In this document: positions 16,828-25,191 of the stretch, piece after piece
How the letters are laid out: every line of letters starts with the position of its first letter
Position numbering within the stretch: the stretch's first letter is position 1
Assembly (NCBI RefSeq): GCF_018449515.1
Contig: NZ_JAAVUQ010000007.1
Span: forward strand, 1 to 64,000
Reading direction: 5' to 3'
Origin: Caballeronia sp. dw_19
Lineage (GTDB): Bacteria; Pseudomonadota; Gammaproteobacteria; Burkholderiales; Burkholderiaceae
DNA length: 64,000 bases
Position numbers and translations under genes: made by a program
Notes under the pieces: model-generated
Database searches by the model: none
What the model was told of the DNA's origin: nothing
The model's input: only the letters and a program-made list of their open reading frames with translations

Positions 16828-18409
16828 GCTGATCCTCGCTACGGTAACCTGCGACCAACTCACACGCCGCGATCCGCGCAGTCAATGCGCGCAGGTCGCT
16901 TTCGAGCGCGCGGTCTTCATCGACGAACGGCGATCCGGCTGTCACGCTATCCATAAATTTACGCAACGGCGGGGGGATGGGTGTCGTATTGTTGATGCGC
17001 AGACGCAAGCGCGCCGCCTGCACAGTAGCGAGCGTATGGGCCGCGGCGACTTGCTCGGTCAGCTCCAGGATCCGCAGGCAATCACGTGCGGCGATCGTGC
17101 CCATGCTCACCTTGTCCTGGTTATGCGCTTCGGTCGAGCGCGAGAATACGCTGGCCGGCATGGTCAGTTTGAGCGCTTCCGCGGTCCATGCCGACGACGA
17201 TATCTGCACCGCCTTGAAGCCGTGATTGATCGATGCCCGCTCGGGCGCCGCGCCCGACAAACTGCGCGGCAGGCCGTTGTTGAATTTATCGTCGACGAGA
17301 AGCGCTAGTTGGCGATCCATCAAATCGGCAAGATTCGCGACGGCCACTTTCAGCGCGTCCATCGCGAAGGCAATATGGCCGCCGTAGAAGTTCCCGCCAT
17401 GCAGCACGCGTTCACCATCGGGATCGATCAGCGGATTATCGTTGGCGCTGTTCAGTTCGTTCTCGACATCGCGACGCACCCACGACAGCGCATCGCGCGC
17501 AACGCCGATCACGTGCGGCGCACAGCGGATGGAATAGCGATCCTGCAAGCGATGCCCCGGCGTGTCCTCGCGGCCGGCGAGATCCTCGCGAATCCATGCC
17601 GCGGCTTCGGCCTGCCCCGCGTGTGGTTTGACTTCGAACAGCATGGGATCGAAGTGCGCGGCGCGGCCGTCGAGCGCGACGGTGGACAACGCGGTCAGGC
17701 GGGCGGCGAGCCGCGTCAGATGACCGGCACGGGCGAATGCGAGGCACGCGAGGCCCGTCATGACCGCCGTGCCGTTCATCAGCGCGAGCCCTTCTTTCGG
17801 CGCGAGCGTGAGCGGTGTGTGGCCAAGCTCGGCCCAGACGCTGCGGGCATCGCATAACTCGTCGCGGAAACGGACGTCGCGCTCGCCAACCAGCGCGGCC
17901 GCTACGTACGACAACGGCGTCAGGTCACCGCTTGCCCCCACCGATCCCTCCGATGGAATCCGCGGCAGCACGCGATGATTGATCAGGTCGGCAAGCCGTT
18001 CAAGCAGCACGTGCCGTACTCCCGAAAACCCGTATGCCAGCGAATTGAGCCGCGCGGCGATGACAGCGAGCGTCTGCGCGTCGTCGAGATGCTGGCCCAT
18101 GCCACAGCCGTGATAACGCAGCAATTGCAGGGGCAGGACTTCGACCAGTTCCATGGGTACATCGACCACGCACGAGTCGCCGTAACCGGTGTTGACCCCA
18201 TAGACGGTTGCGCCCTGAGCCAGATGGCGGCGCAGGAATTCGGCGCCGCGTTCAATCCGTGCGCGCCACGCCGGATCCGCGCTCAAAGCGACAGGCGTTC
18301 GCCGATGGGCAATCGATACAACCTCTTCGATCGTCAGCCGCCTGCCGCCGATCACGATGGCTTCCTCGGCTATACAAGCTGGCTCGCCGCCAAGATCATG
18401 TTCGGCCAT
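16820..18409 (-). CDS. Aromatic amino acid ammonia-lyase (HAL/PAL/TAL family)
   Basis: This is a 529-residue MIO-dependent lyase of normal family length. Visible are the active-site Tyr in VYGVNTGYGDS (Tyr70), the self-processing Ala159-Ser160-Gly161 in GSVGASGDLTPLSY, and the later catalytic stretches NSANDNPLID and KVSMGTIAARD. Family members eliminate ammonia from His, Phe or Tyr. The substrate-selectivity pair before the turn reads Tyr99-His100 (LLRYHGCGMG); standard HAL has Ser-His and well-known TAL has His-Leu, so substrate cannot be assigned from this pair, but inside an aryl polyene operon tyrosine to p-coumarate is the sensible proposal. GGAG 6-8 bases before ATG 18409 decides the start; it overlaps the upstream gene by 14 bases. 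Confidence 0.9.
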   Translation of the reverse strand: MAEHDLGGEPACIAEEAIVIGGRRLTIEEVVSIAHRRTPVALSADPAWRARIERGAEFLRRHLAQGATVYGVNTGYGDSCVVDVPMELVEVLPLQLLRYHGCGMGQHLDDAQTLAVIAARLNSLAYGFSGVRHVLLERLADLINHRVLPRIPSEGSVGASGDLTPLSYVAAALVGERDVRFRDELCDARSVWAELGHTPLTLAPKEGLALMNGTAVMTGLACLAFARAGHLTRLAARLTALSTVALDGRAAHFDPMLFEVKPHAGQAEAAAWIREDLAGREDTPGHRLQDRYSIRCAPHVIGVARDALSWVRRDVENELNSANDNPLIDPDGERVLHGGNFYGGHIAFAMDALKVAVANLADLMDRQLALLVDDKFNNGLPRSLSGAAPERASINHGFKAVQISSSAWTAEALKLTMPASVFSRSTEAHNQDKVSMGTIAARDCLRILELTEQVAAAHTLATVQAARLRLRINNTTPIPPPLRKFMDSVTAGSPFVDEDRALESDLRALTARIAACELVAGYRSEDQHE

Positions 18410-20123
18410 TCGCGTCTCCATTTCCGTTACCCTTGGGACGCGCCCAGAAATCGAAAAAATTGAACCATTGATAAGGCGCCTTGCGGCAATAGTGTTCGAG
18501 ACGCAACGCATAACGCTGCGCCCAATCCTCGAGATGCTGCGCACGTTCCCGGCGCGGCAGCTCGATGCGCTGCGCGAACGGCTCGAAGTAGAGCCTGTAG
18601 CCCTGCTCTTCCTTCAGGCAGAAAAACAGGTACACGGGGCAACCGAGCGCGTGGGCCAGCACGTAAGGACCTTGCGCGAAAGGCGCCGTCGAACCAAGAA
18701 ACTGCGCCTCGGTCGTGCGGCCGGAATCATGCGCGGGCACGCGGTCGCCGACGATCACCAGAAGCTCGCCTGCCTCCACCCGATCCTGCATCATCATCGC
18801 CGTCTCGGGGCCGAAGTCGCTGACCTCGACAAGACGTTGCGCGAACGCGCTATTCGCCGATGCCAGCACGCTGTTGAAACGACGCGCGTGCTCCGTATAG
18901 ACAACCGCGGTGATCTTCGCATGCGCCCCGCGCGTGGCAAGCGCCCGGGTCATCTCGAGGTTGCCGAGATGCGCACCGATCACAAGTGCGCCGCGGCCGC
19001 TGGCGTTCAACGCTTCGAACGCGGCCGGGTCGTCGAACTTCACGTCGTCCATGCTGACGCGACCCGACCATGCAGCGAGTTTATCGAAGCCGGAGCGCGC
19101 GAACGCCAGCATGTGTTTATACGCGGACCACCATCCTGGCCGAGGCGTTCCATCCTGCGGCGCTGCCTGCTGGAGATGCATGAAATAAGTGTGCGATGCA
19201 GCGCGTGCACGGCTCCCGGTCAGCAGAAAATACGCGACGATCGGATGCAGCCACAATGCGGTGAAGCGCGTGCCGAAGAGACGGCAGCTAAGCGCAAGCA
19301 AGGACATGCCGAGATGGCTGCCGCGTTCCGCGATATGCCACCAGTGCTGCTCGTTTTCATTCGATGAAGTTTCAGAAGCGCGCGGCATCAGCTTGTGTGC
19401 AAGCAACATTGGCAGCCGCGCCAGCATGCCCACAACGAGCCGCGTGTGGGTCCGGCTGATGCGCACGTTGTCCCACAGCACGTCGAAGTGCGAAACGCCG
19501 TCGCTCGCATAGGTGACGCGCGTCGGGATCGAACGGAACACGGTCCGGCGCCAGTACAGCCGCACCAGTATCTCGATGTCGAAATCCATTCGCGTCGGCA
19601 ACTTGACGTCATCAATCAACGCGCAAACCACGTCGAGCGGATACAGGCGAAAACCGCACATCGAATCGCGGATCGTGAACGAAAGCGTTTCTATCCATAC
19701 CCACACATGCGTCAGATAACGGCCGTAGAGACGCGACTTCGGCACGGAGTCGTCGTAGACGGGGCGACCGAGAATCACCGCGTGAGGTTCCGCGCGCGCG
19801 GCCTCGATGAAGCGCGGTACATCGGCGCCGTCATGCTGTCCGTCCGCGTCGATCTGCAAGCCATGCGTGAAACCAGCTTTGCGCGCCGCTCGCAGGCCCG
19901 CCATCACCGCCGCGCCCTTGCCGCCGTTTATTGGCAACCGGATCAGCGTGAGCGTGTCCGCGAACTGTTGGTGAAGCGTGGCGAGTACATCCTGGGTGGC
20001 CTGGTCGCTGCCGTCATCGACGATAAAAAGTGGCAACCCATGCACGCTGAGATTCGCGACGGTCGCACCGATCGCGTCCTTGTGGTTGTAGATCGGGATA
20101 ATGATGCACGGCACAAAGCTCAT
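18396..20123 (-). CDS. Glycosyltransferase family 2 fused to LpxL/HtrB-like acyltransferase
   Basis: 575 residues in two domains. Residues 1 to about 240 are a GT2 glycosyltransferase (CIIIPIYNHKDAIG, FIVDDGSDQ, QIDADGQHD as the DXD-like site). About 270-575 is a lysophospholipid/lipid A acyltransferase, with the HX4E motif as HLGNLE near residue 383 and GDRVPAHDSGR. The same fusion (ApeJ type) occurs in other aryl polyene loci, where it is thought to build the lipid/sugar part of the anchored pigment. It starts in an ATGA overlap with the ligase gene. Confidence 0.87.
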   Translation of the reverse strand: MSFVPCIIIPIYNHKDAIGATVANLSVHGLPLFIVDDGSDQATQDVLATLHQQFADTLTLIRLPINGGKGAAVMAGLRAARKAGFTHGLQIDADGQHDGADVPRFIEAARAEPHAVILGRPVYDDSVPKSRLYGRYLTHVWVWIETLSFTIRDSMCGFRLYPLDVVCALIDDVKLPTRMDFDIEILVRLYWRRTVFRSIPTRVTYASDGVSHFDVLWDNVRISRTHTRLVVGMLARLPMLLAHKLMPRASETSSNENEQHWWHIAERGSHLGMSLLALSCRLFGTRFTALWLHPIVAYFLLTGSRARAASHTYFMHLQQAAPQDGTPRPGWWSAYKHMLAFARSGFDKLAAWSGRVSMDDVKFDDPAAFEALNASGRGALVIGAHLGNLEMTRALATRGAHAKITAVVYTEHARRFNSVLASANSAFAQRLVEVSDFGPETAMMMQDRVEAGELLVIVGDRVPAHDSGRTTEAQFLGSTAPFAQGPYVLAHALGCPVYLFFCLKEEQGYRLYFEPFAQRIELPRRERAQHLEDWAQRYALRLEHYCRKAPYQWFNFFDFWARPKGNGNGDANGRT

Positions 20124-21808
20124 GCGATCCCCCGATAAACAATCACACCGGACGTGCACTCTCTGTGCCCAAGCCGATACGCAAATTGCACCCGCCAGCG
20201 CGACGCGTCATGCGTCAACGTGAGATCGAGCAGCGCGCCGGGTGGCACCGGGGCCTTGAACTTCAACTGCTCGATCGATGCCAGCATGCGTACGTCCGGT
20301 ACTTGCTCGGCGGCTAATCGCATCGCCCAGTCGATCTGTACAACGCCCGGCAGGATCGGCAAGCCGGGGAAGTGGCCGGCGAAATGAACCAGCGTCGGGG
20401 GCACGCGAAGTTCGTAGTGCAGCGCGGTCTCGCTGCGCACTTCGGAGAGCACTTCCACGCCGTCCGCGCGTGCATCGAACGCAGCGGCGACGGCCGCCGC
20501 CGGCAACTTCCCACGCGCATCAAACGGAAGTGTGAAACGAAAACGCCAGAAACGCGGCAGCACGACGATATCGAAATACGCCGCAAGGTGGCGGCGCAAG
20601 ATCTTGGCGAGCGCCACGCGTCCTCGTTCCAGCAGCGCTTCACTACCAGCTTCAGTGAGCACCACCACCGCGCCGACACGCTCGCGCGACATCCGTTCAA
20701 GCGACACAACCGCCCCCTGCGCCACATACGGATGCAGTCCGAGGCGCGCTTCGAGTTCGGGTAGCGACACGCGCTTGCCGTCCAGCTTGATCACGCGATC
20801 GAGACGGCCTTGCAGACGAAAGCGCCCGTCCGTATCAAACGCGATGGTGTCGTCGGTACGATACCAATCGTCATGGCCCAGATGCGGTGAACGCAGGTTG
20901 AGCACACCGTCGTCACCGCGATGAACCTCGATACCGCTCAACGCTTGCCACGCATCCGTCTGATCCTGCCGACGCCAGGCAATACCCCCCGTTTCCGTGC
21001 TGCCGTAGATCTCGACGGGCGCCGCGCCGAACGCCGCGGCATATTTGCTCGCCGCGTCCGCCGCAAGCGGACCGCCCGATGAAAAAAACACACGGGGCGC
21101 AGGACTCAAACTGGCGAAACCATCGAGTTCAGGCCAGCGCGATAGTTGCGCCGGCGTGGAGACCACGACCGTGGATTCCGGCACGCACTGTGCAATCCGC
21201 GCCTGCAAATGTTGCGGTTCGATGCTGAGCGCGCGGTCGAATGCCCGTCCGGCCGCGAGCGGCCAGAACACGCGAAACAGCAGCCCGTAGATATGATGAT
21301 GCGCGACGCTGCCGAGCACGGTTGCGTCGCCAACAAGCACGCCCCACTGCGCCTCGAGCGTATGAACTTCGGCGTTGAATTGCGCGAGCGTCTTGCGGAT
21401 CGGCTTCGGTGTGCCACTGCTGCCGGAGGTGTACAGCGTGAGCGGCGCATGTGGGTCGATCGAGGCAAAAGATCCGATGTACTCCGAACCAGACACCAGC
21501 GCGGGCATGTCCGCATCGGTTAGTACGGCATCGTAGGCACTCGATAGATCGGCCAGATAACCGGGCGCTGCGTGTGCTGGAATGACCGGTTCCCTGCCGC
21601 AGGCGAATAACGCAAACAGCGCGCAGGCGAAGTCGAACGGATCGTCAATGCACAATGCATAGCGTCGCGCCGGCTGCTCGCTTAAACGCGCGGCGATGGC
21701 TTGCACTCGCGCGAGGAACGCAGAGAAATCGAGCACGTCGGCGCCGTCGCGGCAAACCGGCGTGCCGGCGTCACGCCTGGCCCACAACAGCTCGTGCAAC
21801 GCGATCAT
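20120..21808 (-). CDS. Acyl/aryl-activating AMP-ligase fused to FabZ-like dehydratase (ApeH-ApeI fusion)
   Basis: 562 residues. The N-terminal about 440 residues are an ANL-family adenylating enzyme: P-loop TLYTSGSSGTPKP, VEIYGSTETGG, and DGRFRLQGRLDRVIKLDGKRV with the hinge. It should activate an aryl acid such as p-coumarate or 4-hydroxybenzoate and load an ACP. The last about 105 residues are a hotdog domain with the FabZ pattern HFAGHFPGLPILPGVVQ, which would supply the ApeI partner of the separate ApeP-like dehydratase. The two functions are separate genes in several characterised clusters. ATG 21808 overlaps the membrane-protein gene stop (ATGA). Confidence 0.88.
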   Translation of the reverse strand: MIALHELLWARRDAGTPVCRDGADVLDFSAFLARVQAIAARLSEQPARRYALCIDDPFDFACALFALFACGREPVIPAHAAPGYLADLSSAYDAVLTDADMPALVSGSEYIGSFASIDPHAPLTLYTSGSSGTPKPIRKTLAQFNAEVHTLEAQWGVLVGDATVLGSVAHHHIYGLLFRVFWPLAAGRAFDRALSIEPQHLQARIAQCVPESTVVVSTPAQLSRWPELDGFASLSPAPRVFFSSGGPLAADAASKYAAAFGAAPVEIYGSTETGGIAWRRQDQTDAWQALSGIEVHRGDDGVLNLRSPHLGHDDWYRTDDTIAFDTDGRFRLQGRLDRVIKLDGKRVSLPELEARLGLHPYVAQGAVVSLERMSRERVGAVVVLTEAGSEALLERGRVALAKILRRHLAAYFDIVVLPRFWRFRFTLPFDARGKLPAAAVAAAFDARADGVEVLSEVRSETALHYELRVPPTLVHFAGHFPGLPILPGVVQIDWAMRLAAEQVPDVRMLASIEQLKFKAPVPPGALLDLTLTHDASRWRVQFAYRLGHRECTSGVIVYRGIA

Positions 21809-22482
21809 GCCGCCTCCGAGCGCGCGGCGCGCGGCAGCACGGCCACGTAGCGCCATACGATCTCTCCAACCAGCAGCACCCCTATCAGGCCATACGCGAT
21901 TGCGCCGTTGTAGAGCGACCACGCAGCACGCGTCCAGAACAACGCGGTATAGGCGGAAAACGCACCGTTCAGCGTGAAGAACACGCACCACATTTGCGTG
22001 ACCCGGCGCGTGTATCGCACGGCATGCGCGCCAAGCGCCGGTTTGCCCATGCGCGCGAATTTTTCTACCATCGATGGCCCGCGCACAAGCGTCGCGCCAA
22101 ACGCGACCAGCAGTCCAAGGTTCACAAACGAGGGATACAGATGCAGCAGCAATTCACTGCCGGACAATACGATCCCCGCCGATACGCAGCTTAAAAGGCC
22201 CGCTACGCACCAGTCGGTCGCGGTAAGCTGGCGCAGCGATGTCGCGAACGTACCGGTCCCGGCCCAGCGCTGCAGCCAAAGCAAAGCAAATAGCGCGGCG
22301 CCGATGTATCGCGGCGAATCCCAACGCCACGCACACAAGATCATCAATGGGTAGGCGACCTTCAGCGCAACCTGCAGAACCGCGTGCGGCCAGCCAAGCG
22401 GCCTCGCGTGCAAACCCGGGCCGCAAGCCTCAGGCGCTGCGGCACCCTGCCCGCCGGCACGTGAATGCTCCGCTTGCATCAC
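21805..22482 (-). CDS. Polytopic membrane protein of the polyene locus (COG4648/ApeG-like)
   Basis: 225 residues with about five hydrophobic segments (for example LKVAYPLMILCAW, YIGAALFALLWLQRW, WCVAGLLSCVSAGIVLSG and LYNGAIAYGLIGVLLVGEIVWRYVAVL). It has no enzymatic motif that I recognise. Proteins of this size and position, directly after two ACP genes, are conserved in aryl polyene loci, with unknown function. ATGA overlaps bind it to both neighbours. Confidence 0.75.
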   Translation of the reverse strand: MMQAEHSRAGGQGAAAPEACGPGLHARPLGWPHAVLQVALKVAYPLMILCAWRWDSPRYIGAALFALLWLQRWAGTGTFATSLRQLTATDWCVAGLLSCVSAGIVLSGSELLLHLYPSFVNLGLLVAFGATLVRGPSMVEKFARMGKPALGAHAVRYTRRVTQMWCVFFTLNGAFSAYTALFWTRAAWSLYNGAIAYGLIGVLLVGEIVWRYVAVLPRAARSEAA

Positions 22483-22730
22483 CCCTGTTCCGCCAGCAAC
22501 GACTCCACCGCACCGATCACATCGCCGACCGTGCGTACCGACTTGAACTCTTCCGGCTTGATGCGTCGTCCGGTCATTTCCTGCAGCTTGATAGCGAGAT
22601 CGACGGCGTCGATGCTATCCAGGTCGAGGTCCTCGTACAGATGCGCTTGTGGCGTCACGCGATCGGGCTCGATCGCGAAGTTCTCTTTGAAGATGGCGCG
22701 GATGCGCTCAAGGATCTCTGTCTCGGTCAC
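22479..22730 (-). CDS. Acyl carrier protein 2 (ApeF-like)
   Basis: 83 residues, acidic, four-helix ACP. The phosphopantetheine site is Ser in DLDLDSIDAVDLAIKLQ. The N-terminus TETEILERIRAIFKENF is typical. It overlaps the first ACP gene by ATGA. It is one of two carriers in the locus; one is likely loaded with the aryl starter and the other with the growing chain or malonate. Confidence 0.92.
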   Translation of the reverse strand: MTETEILERIRAIFKENFAIEPDRVTPQAHLYEDLDLDSIDAVDLAIKLQEMTGRRIKPEEFKSVRTVGDVIGAVESLLAEQG

Positions 22731-23032
22731 GATTTGCTCCCCTTTTCTCCGATGTCGTTCGTAGCGCTCAGCCCGCCCTGCTGGCTGGCGACCAGCGCGG
22801 CGAGCGTGCTGATCGAACGGAAGTGCTCTCGCGTGCGTTCGTCGTTCGCCGCAATAGTCAATTGATAGTGTTTGCGCAGCACGATGCCGATCTCGAGCGC
22901 GTCGATCGAATCGAGCCCGATGCCATCGGTTTCGAACAGCGGCGCATCGTCATCGATGTCCGCAGGCGTCAGGTCTTCCAGATCGAGTGCATCGATCAGA
23001 AGCTGCTTAATTTCCAGTTTCAAAGAATCCAT
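22727..23032 (-). CDS. Acyl carrier protein 1 (ApeE-like)
   Basis: 101 residues. The phosphopantetheine Ser is in GIGLDSIDALEIGIVLRKHY, and the first helix is LKLEIKQLLIDALDLEDL. The start at ATG 23032 (MDSLKLE) overlaps the acyltransferase gene by 26 bases; the longer frame to 23065 gives an un-ACP-like leader. Divergence from the second ACP suggests different partner enzymes. Confidence 0.9.
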   Translation of the reverse strand: MDSLKLEIKQLLIDALDLEDLTPADIDDDAPLFETDGIGLDSIDALEIGIVLRKHYQLTIAANDERTREHFRSISTLAALVASQQGGLSATNDIGEKGSKS

Positions 23033-23816
23033 AGTCGAACAGCCGCTGGTTAATGTGCGCCTCAATAGCGCTGGTCAAAGTGCGCGCGGCAAGGGCCGGA
23101 GAAAAAGACTCATGCGATGCATCATGCGCCATGGGCCGCTCTGCCATGACGGGCTCGAGCACGCTCACGCGGATGCGGAATGCCCGCGACGGCACGTGAT
23201 ACCAGCGCATCTGCTTGGTGAAGGCCGGCGGGTCGCAGTCCATCAGCACGGGCAGGATCGGCGTGCCTGCCTTGAGGGCGATGTGCGCAAAACCGCGCGA
23301 GAATGCGTGCAACCGGTTCGGCGCGGGACTACGCGTGCCTTCCGGAAAAATGATCATGGTATAGCCCGCAGCGATCTGGCGGGCACTGGCTTCAACGAGT
23401 TCGACCGGGTCGACGTTGCTCACATATTCGGCGGCCCGCACGATGCCCCAGAAGCAGGGATTACCCCAGTGCGCGTTCTTGACCACGCAACAGGCGGAAG
23501 GCGTAAGCGCGAGCAGCACCACCACGTCGAGGTAGGTCGGATGATTGGCCACGACAACCACGGGGCCGGCGTCGCGCAAGGCGGCGGCTCCCGAGACTTC
23601 CAGTTCCATCACGCCGATCCACTGCAAAACGGCCACCAGCGCCCGGAAGAACCAGTGAATGATGGTCGTCACCATCCGTTGACGCGACGCGCGATGCGGC
23701 CACAACCACGCGAGCGGAAACACCAGCATCGAGAACAGCAGTCCGCAGACGCCGAACACGACGAAGCTCATGCCCGTGGCGACCAGCCGCCAGCCGTAGT
23801 TAAGCCGCGCCTTCAT
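23007..23816 (-). CDS. PlsC-like 1-acylglycerol-phosphate acyltransferase (ApeD-like)
   Basis: 269 residues with an N-terminal membrane segment (ATGMSFVVFGVCGLLFSMLVF). Acyltransferase motif I is ANHPTYLDVVV (HX4D) and motif III FPEGTRSPAPN. It would attach an acyl or polyene chain from ACP to a glycerophosphate-like acceptor at the inner membrane. It overlaps the chain-length-factor gene by 17 bases. Confidence 0.88.
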   Translation of the reverse strand: MKARLNYGWRLVATGMSFVVFGVCGLLFSMLVFPLAWLWPHRASRQRMVTTIIHWFFRALVAVLQWIGVMELEVSGAAALRDAGPVVVVANHPTYLDVVVLLALTPSACCVVKNAHWGNPCFWGIVRAAEYVSNVDPVELVEASARQIAAGYTMIIFPEGTRSPAPNRLHAFSRGFAHIALKAGTPILPVLMDCDPPAFTKQMRWYHVPSRAFRIRVSVLEPVMAERPMAHDASHESFSPALAARTLTSAIEAHINQRLFDYGFFETGN

Positions 23817-24528
23817 GCCAGCTCCAATGCCAGGTCGTACCGGCGTTTTTCCATGTAGCGGGCGCCTGTGTGTCGAGGCAGCGTTGGATCGCTTCGCTCT
23901 GCGTAAGGAAAGTGTCGGGCACGGCGAAAGGTCTCAATGAAGGTCCCAATGCCGGTTCCGGATTTCCGGAAAGGCCACCCGTAGCCGATATTGTGCATGC
24001 AAGCCGTCCTGCCGCGCGGGTGTCGAGCAGGATCGCGAGCGCACCGCCTTGCACCTCGTCTTCAATCGTGCCGTAGGCGGCATCGGCCGGCTCGTCGGCA
24101 TAGACCAGCAGCACGGGGGACGACGGGTCCGCTTCGAATTGCGCGTGCGCTTCGAGCAATGCAAACCCAAGCGTTTGCGGCCCGGCGGAAATCGCGCTGG
24201 CGGGCGAACGATCGCCGCGGGCGATGCCGAAAATGCCGGTCATCGCGTTGAGGACGGACAGGCTGAAAGCGGTCGGCGAAACCGACTCGCCCGCGCTGAT
24301 GGCGTGCAGGATGTCTGTCGTGCGCCGCAGTTCACCATGCCGCGATGCGAACACCACGCGCACGCGGTTCCGCTCAGCCACACAGTCATGGGCGACCTTG
24401 AGGGCGCTTCGGGACAGGCTGCTCAGACGACGGCGGACGATCGGCTCGATGAAGCTGATATCGGCGGTCGCCGCGGCAGCGGTGGCTGACCATCGGGCAA
24501 CGGGCATGGTCCAGCGCAGATCGTGCAT
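23800..24528 (-). CDS. Beta-ketoacyl synthase chain-length factor (ApeC-like)
   Basis: This is a 242-residue half-length ketosynthase-like protein. Segments such as FSLSVLNAMTGIFGIARGD and AGPQTLGFALLEAHAQF correspond to the thiolase fold, but there is no catalytic Cys or His pair. Short proteins of this kind act as chain-length factors that pair with an active ketosynthase. It is the first gene of the minus-strand operon. ATG 24528 gives the MHDLRWTMPVARW start; upstream codons look non-coding. Confidence 0.8.
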   Translation of the reverse strand: MHDLRWTMPVARWSATAAAATADISFIEPIVRRRLSSLSRSALKVAHDCVAERNRVRVVFASRHGELRRTTDILHAISAGESVSPTAFSLSVLNAMTGIFGIARGDRSPASAISAGPQTLGFALLEAHAQFEADPSSPVLLVYADEPADAAYGTIEDEVQGGALAILLDTRAAGRLACTISATGGLSGNPEPALGPSLRPFAVPDTFLTQSEAIQRCLDTQAPATWKNAGTTWHWSWHEGAA

Positions 24529-24767
24529 ACGATTTTTACGGTTTGAAAGACACCAGCACTTCACCAGGATCCGCCTGTGCGGGCAGCACATGAATGGGCC
24601 CGCTTCAACCGGACGATCTTCAGCCCGCTGTCCGGAGATGACTGGCGGTCATACCGATGCCTGTACCGACTTAACGGCATTTTGTGCCGATTGTTAAATG
24701 CCATATGGGGTACATGAAGCGGGTAAATGGATTTCTGGATTTGGACCGGCTCCGCGTTGAGGGGCGA

Positions 24768-24796
24768 ATCATACTGAAAATTGCTTGTTAAATCAG
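24768..24796 (-). promoter_or_regulatory. Candidate promoter of the polyene operon
   Basis: On the minus strand, TATGAT (five of six to the -10 consensus) lies 17 bases after CTGATT, a weak -35 (three of six). It would start transcription near 24761 and leave a leader of about 230 bases before ATG 24528. Only the -10 is persuasive. Confidence 0.35.
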
Positions 24797-25191
24797 CCAG
24801 AAAACCCGTTCACGTCTGGATAAGTCCCACATATACGACGCAGAGCCAGAATAGATTCCATGCGCCCCGACCGAAATTCGGGCGCGATACCGCCAATCTA
24901 GCCGCCGCACCTTCATTGTCCAAATCAAAAAAGTTACGGAATGTATGTTCCGCCGCGTGCTGGCTATCACTGGCGGTGCCTCCTCTCCTCACCGGTCGTT
25001 GATCCGCTCGTCCAGGCAACTCACGCAATAGTTGCGACGATCATCAAGAACGAGGCCTCTCCCGGAGCTGTGCGGGGCTGCCGGAGCGTTGCCTATGCCT
25101 GGCGTCCTTGCAAAAAATAAGTCCGGAAATAGTGACTTGACCGGTGCATCGCTCGGCTTCGTACAATGCGTAACGTTTCTTACCTGGTTTC
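24797..25191. other. Non-coding gap between polyene operon and deacetylase gene
   Basis: About 400 bases without a supported gene. A 60-codon minus-strand frame (24788-24970) has an AGGAGG 8 bases before its GTG, but its Arg-rich composition and lack of recognisable features make it unconvincing; another frame ends in the membrane-like RGAWNLFWLCVVYVGLIQT. I see no clear terminator for the deacetylase gene. Confidence 0.4.

Noticed and set aside
24788..24970. 60-codon frame with a good AGGAGG before a GTG
   Set aside because: Arg/Trp-rich, no homology that I recognise, overlapping the candidate promoter; kept only as a remark in the gap entry.
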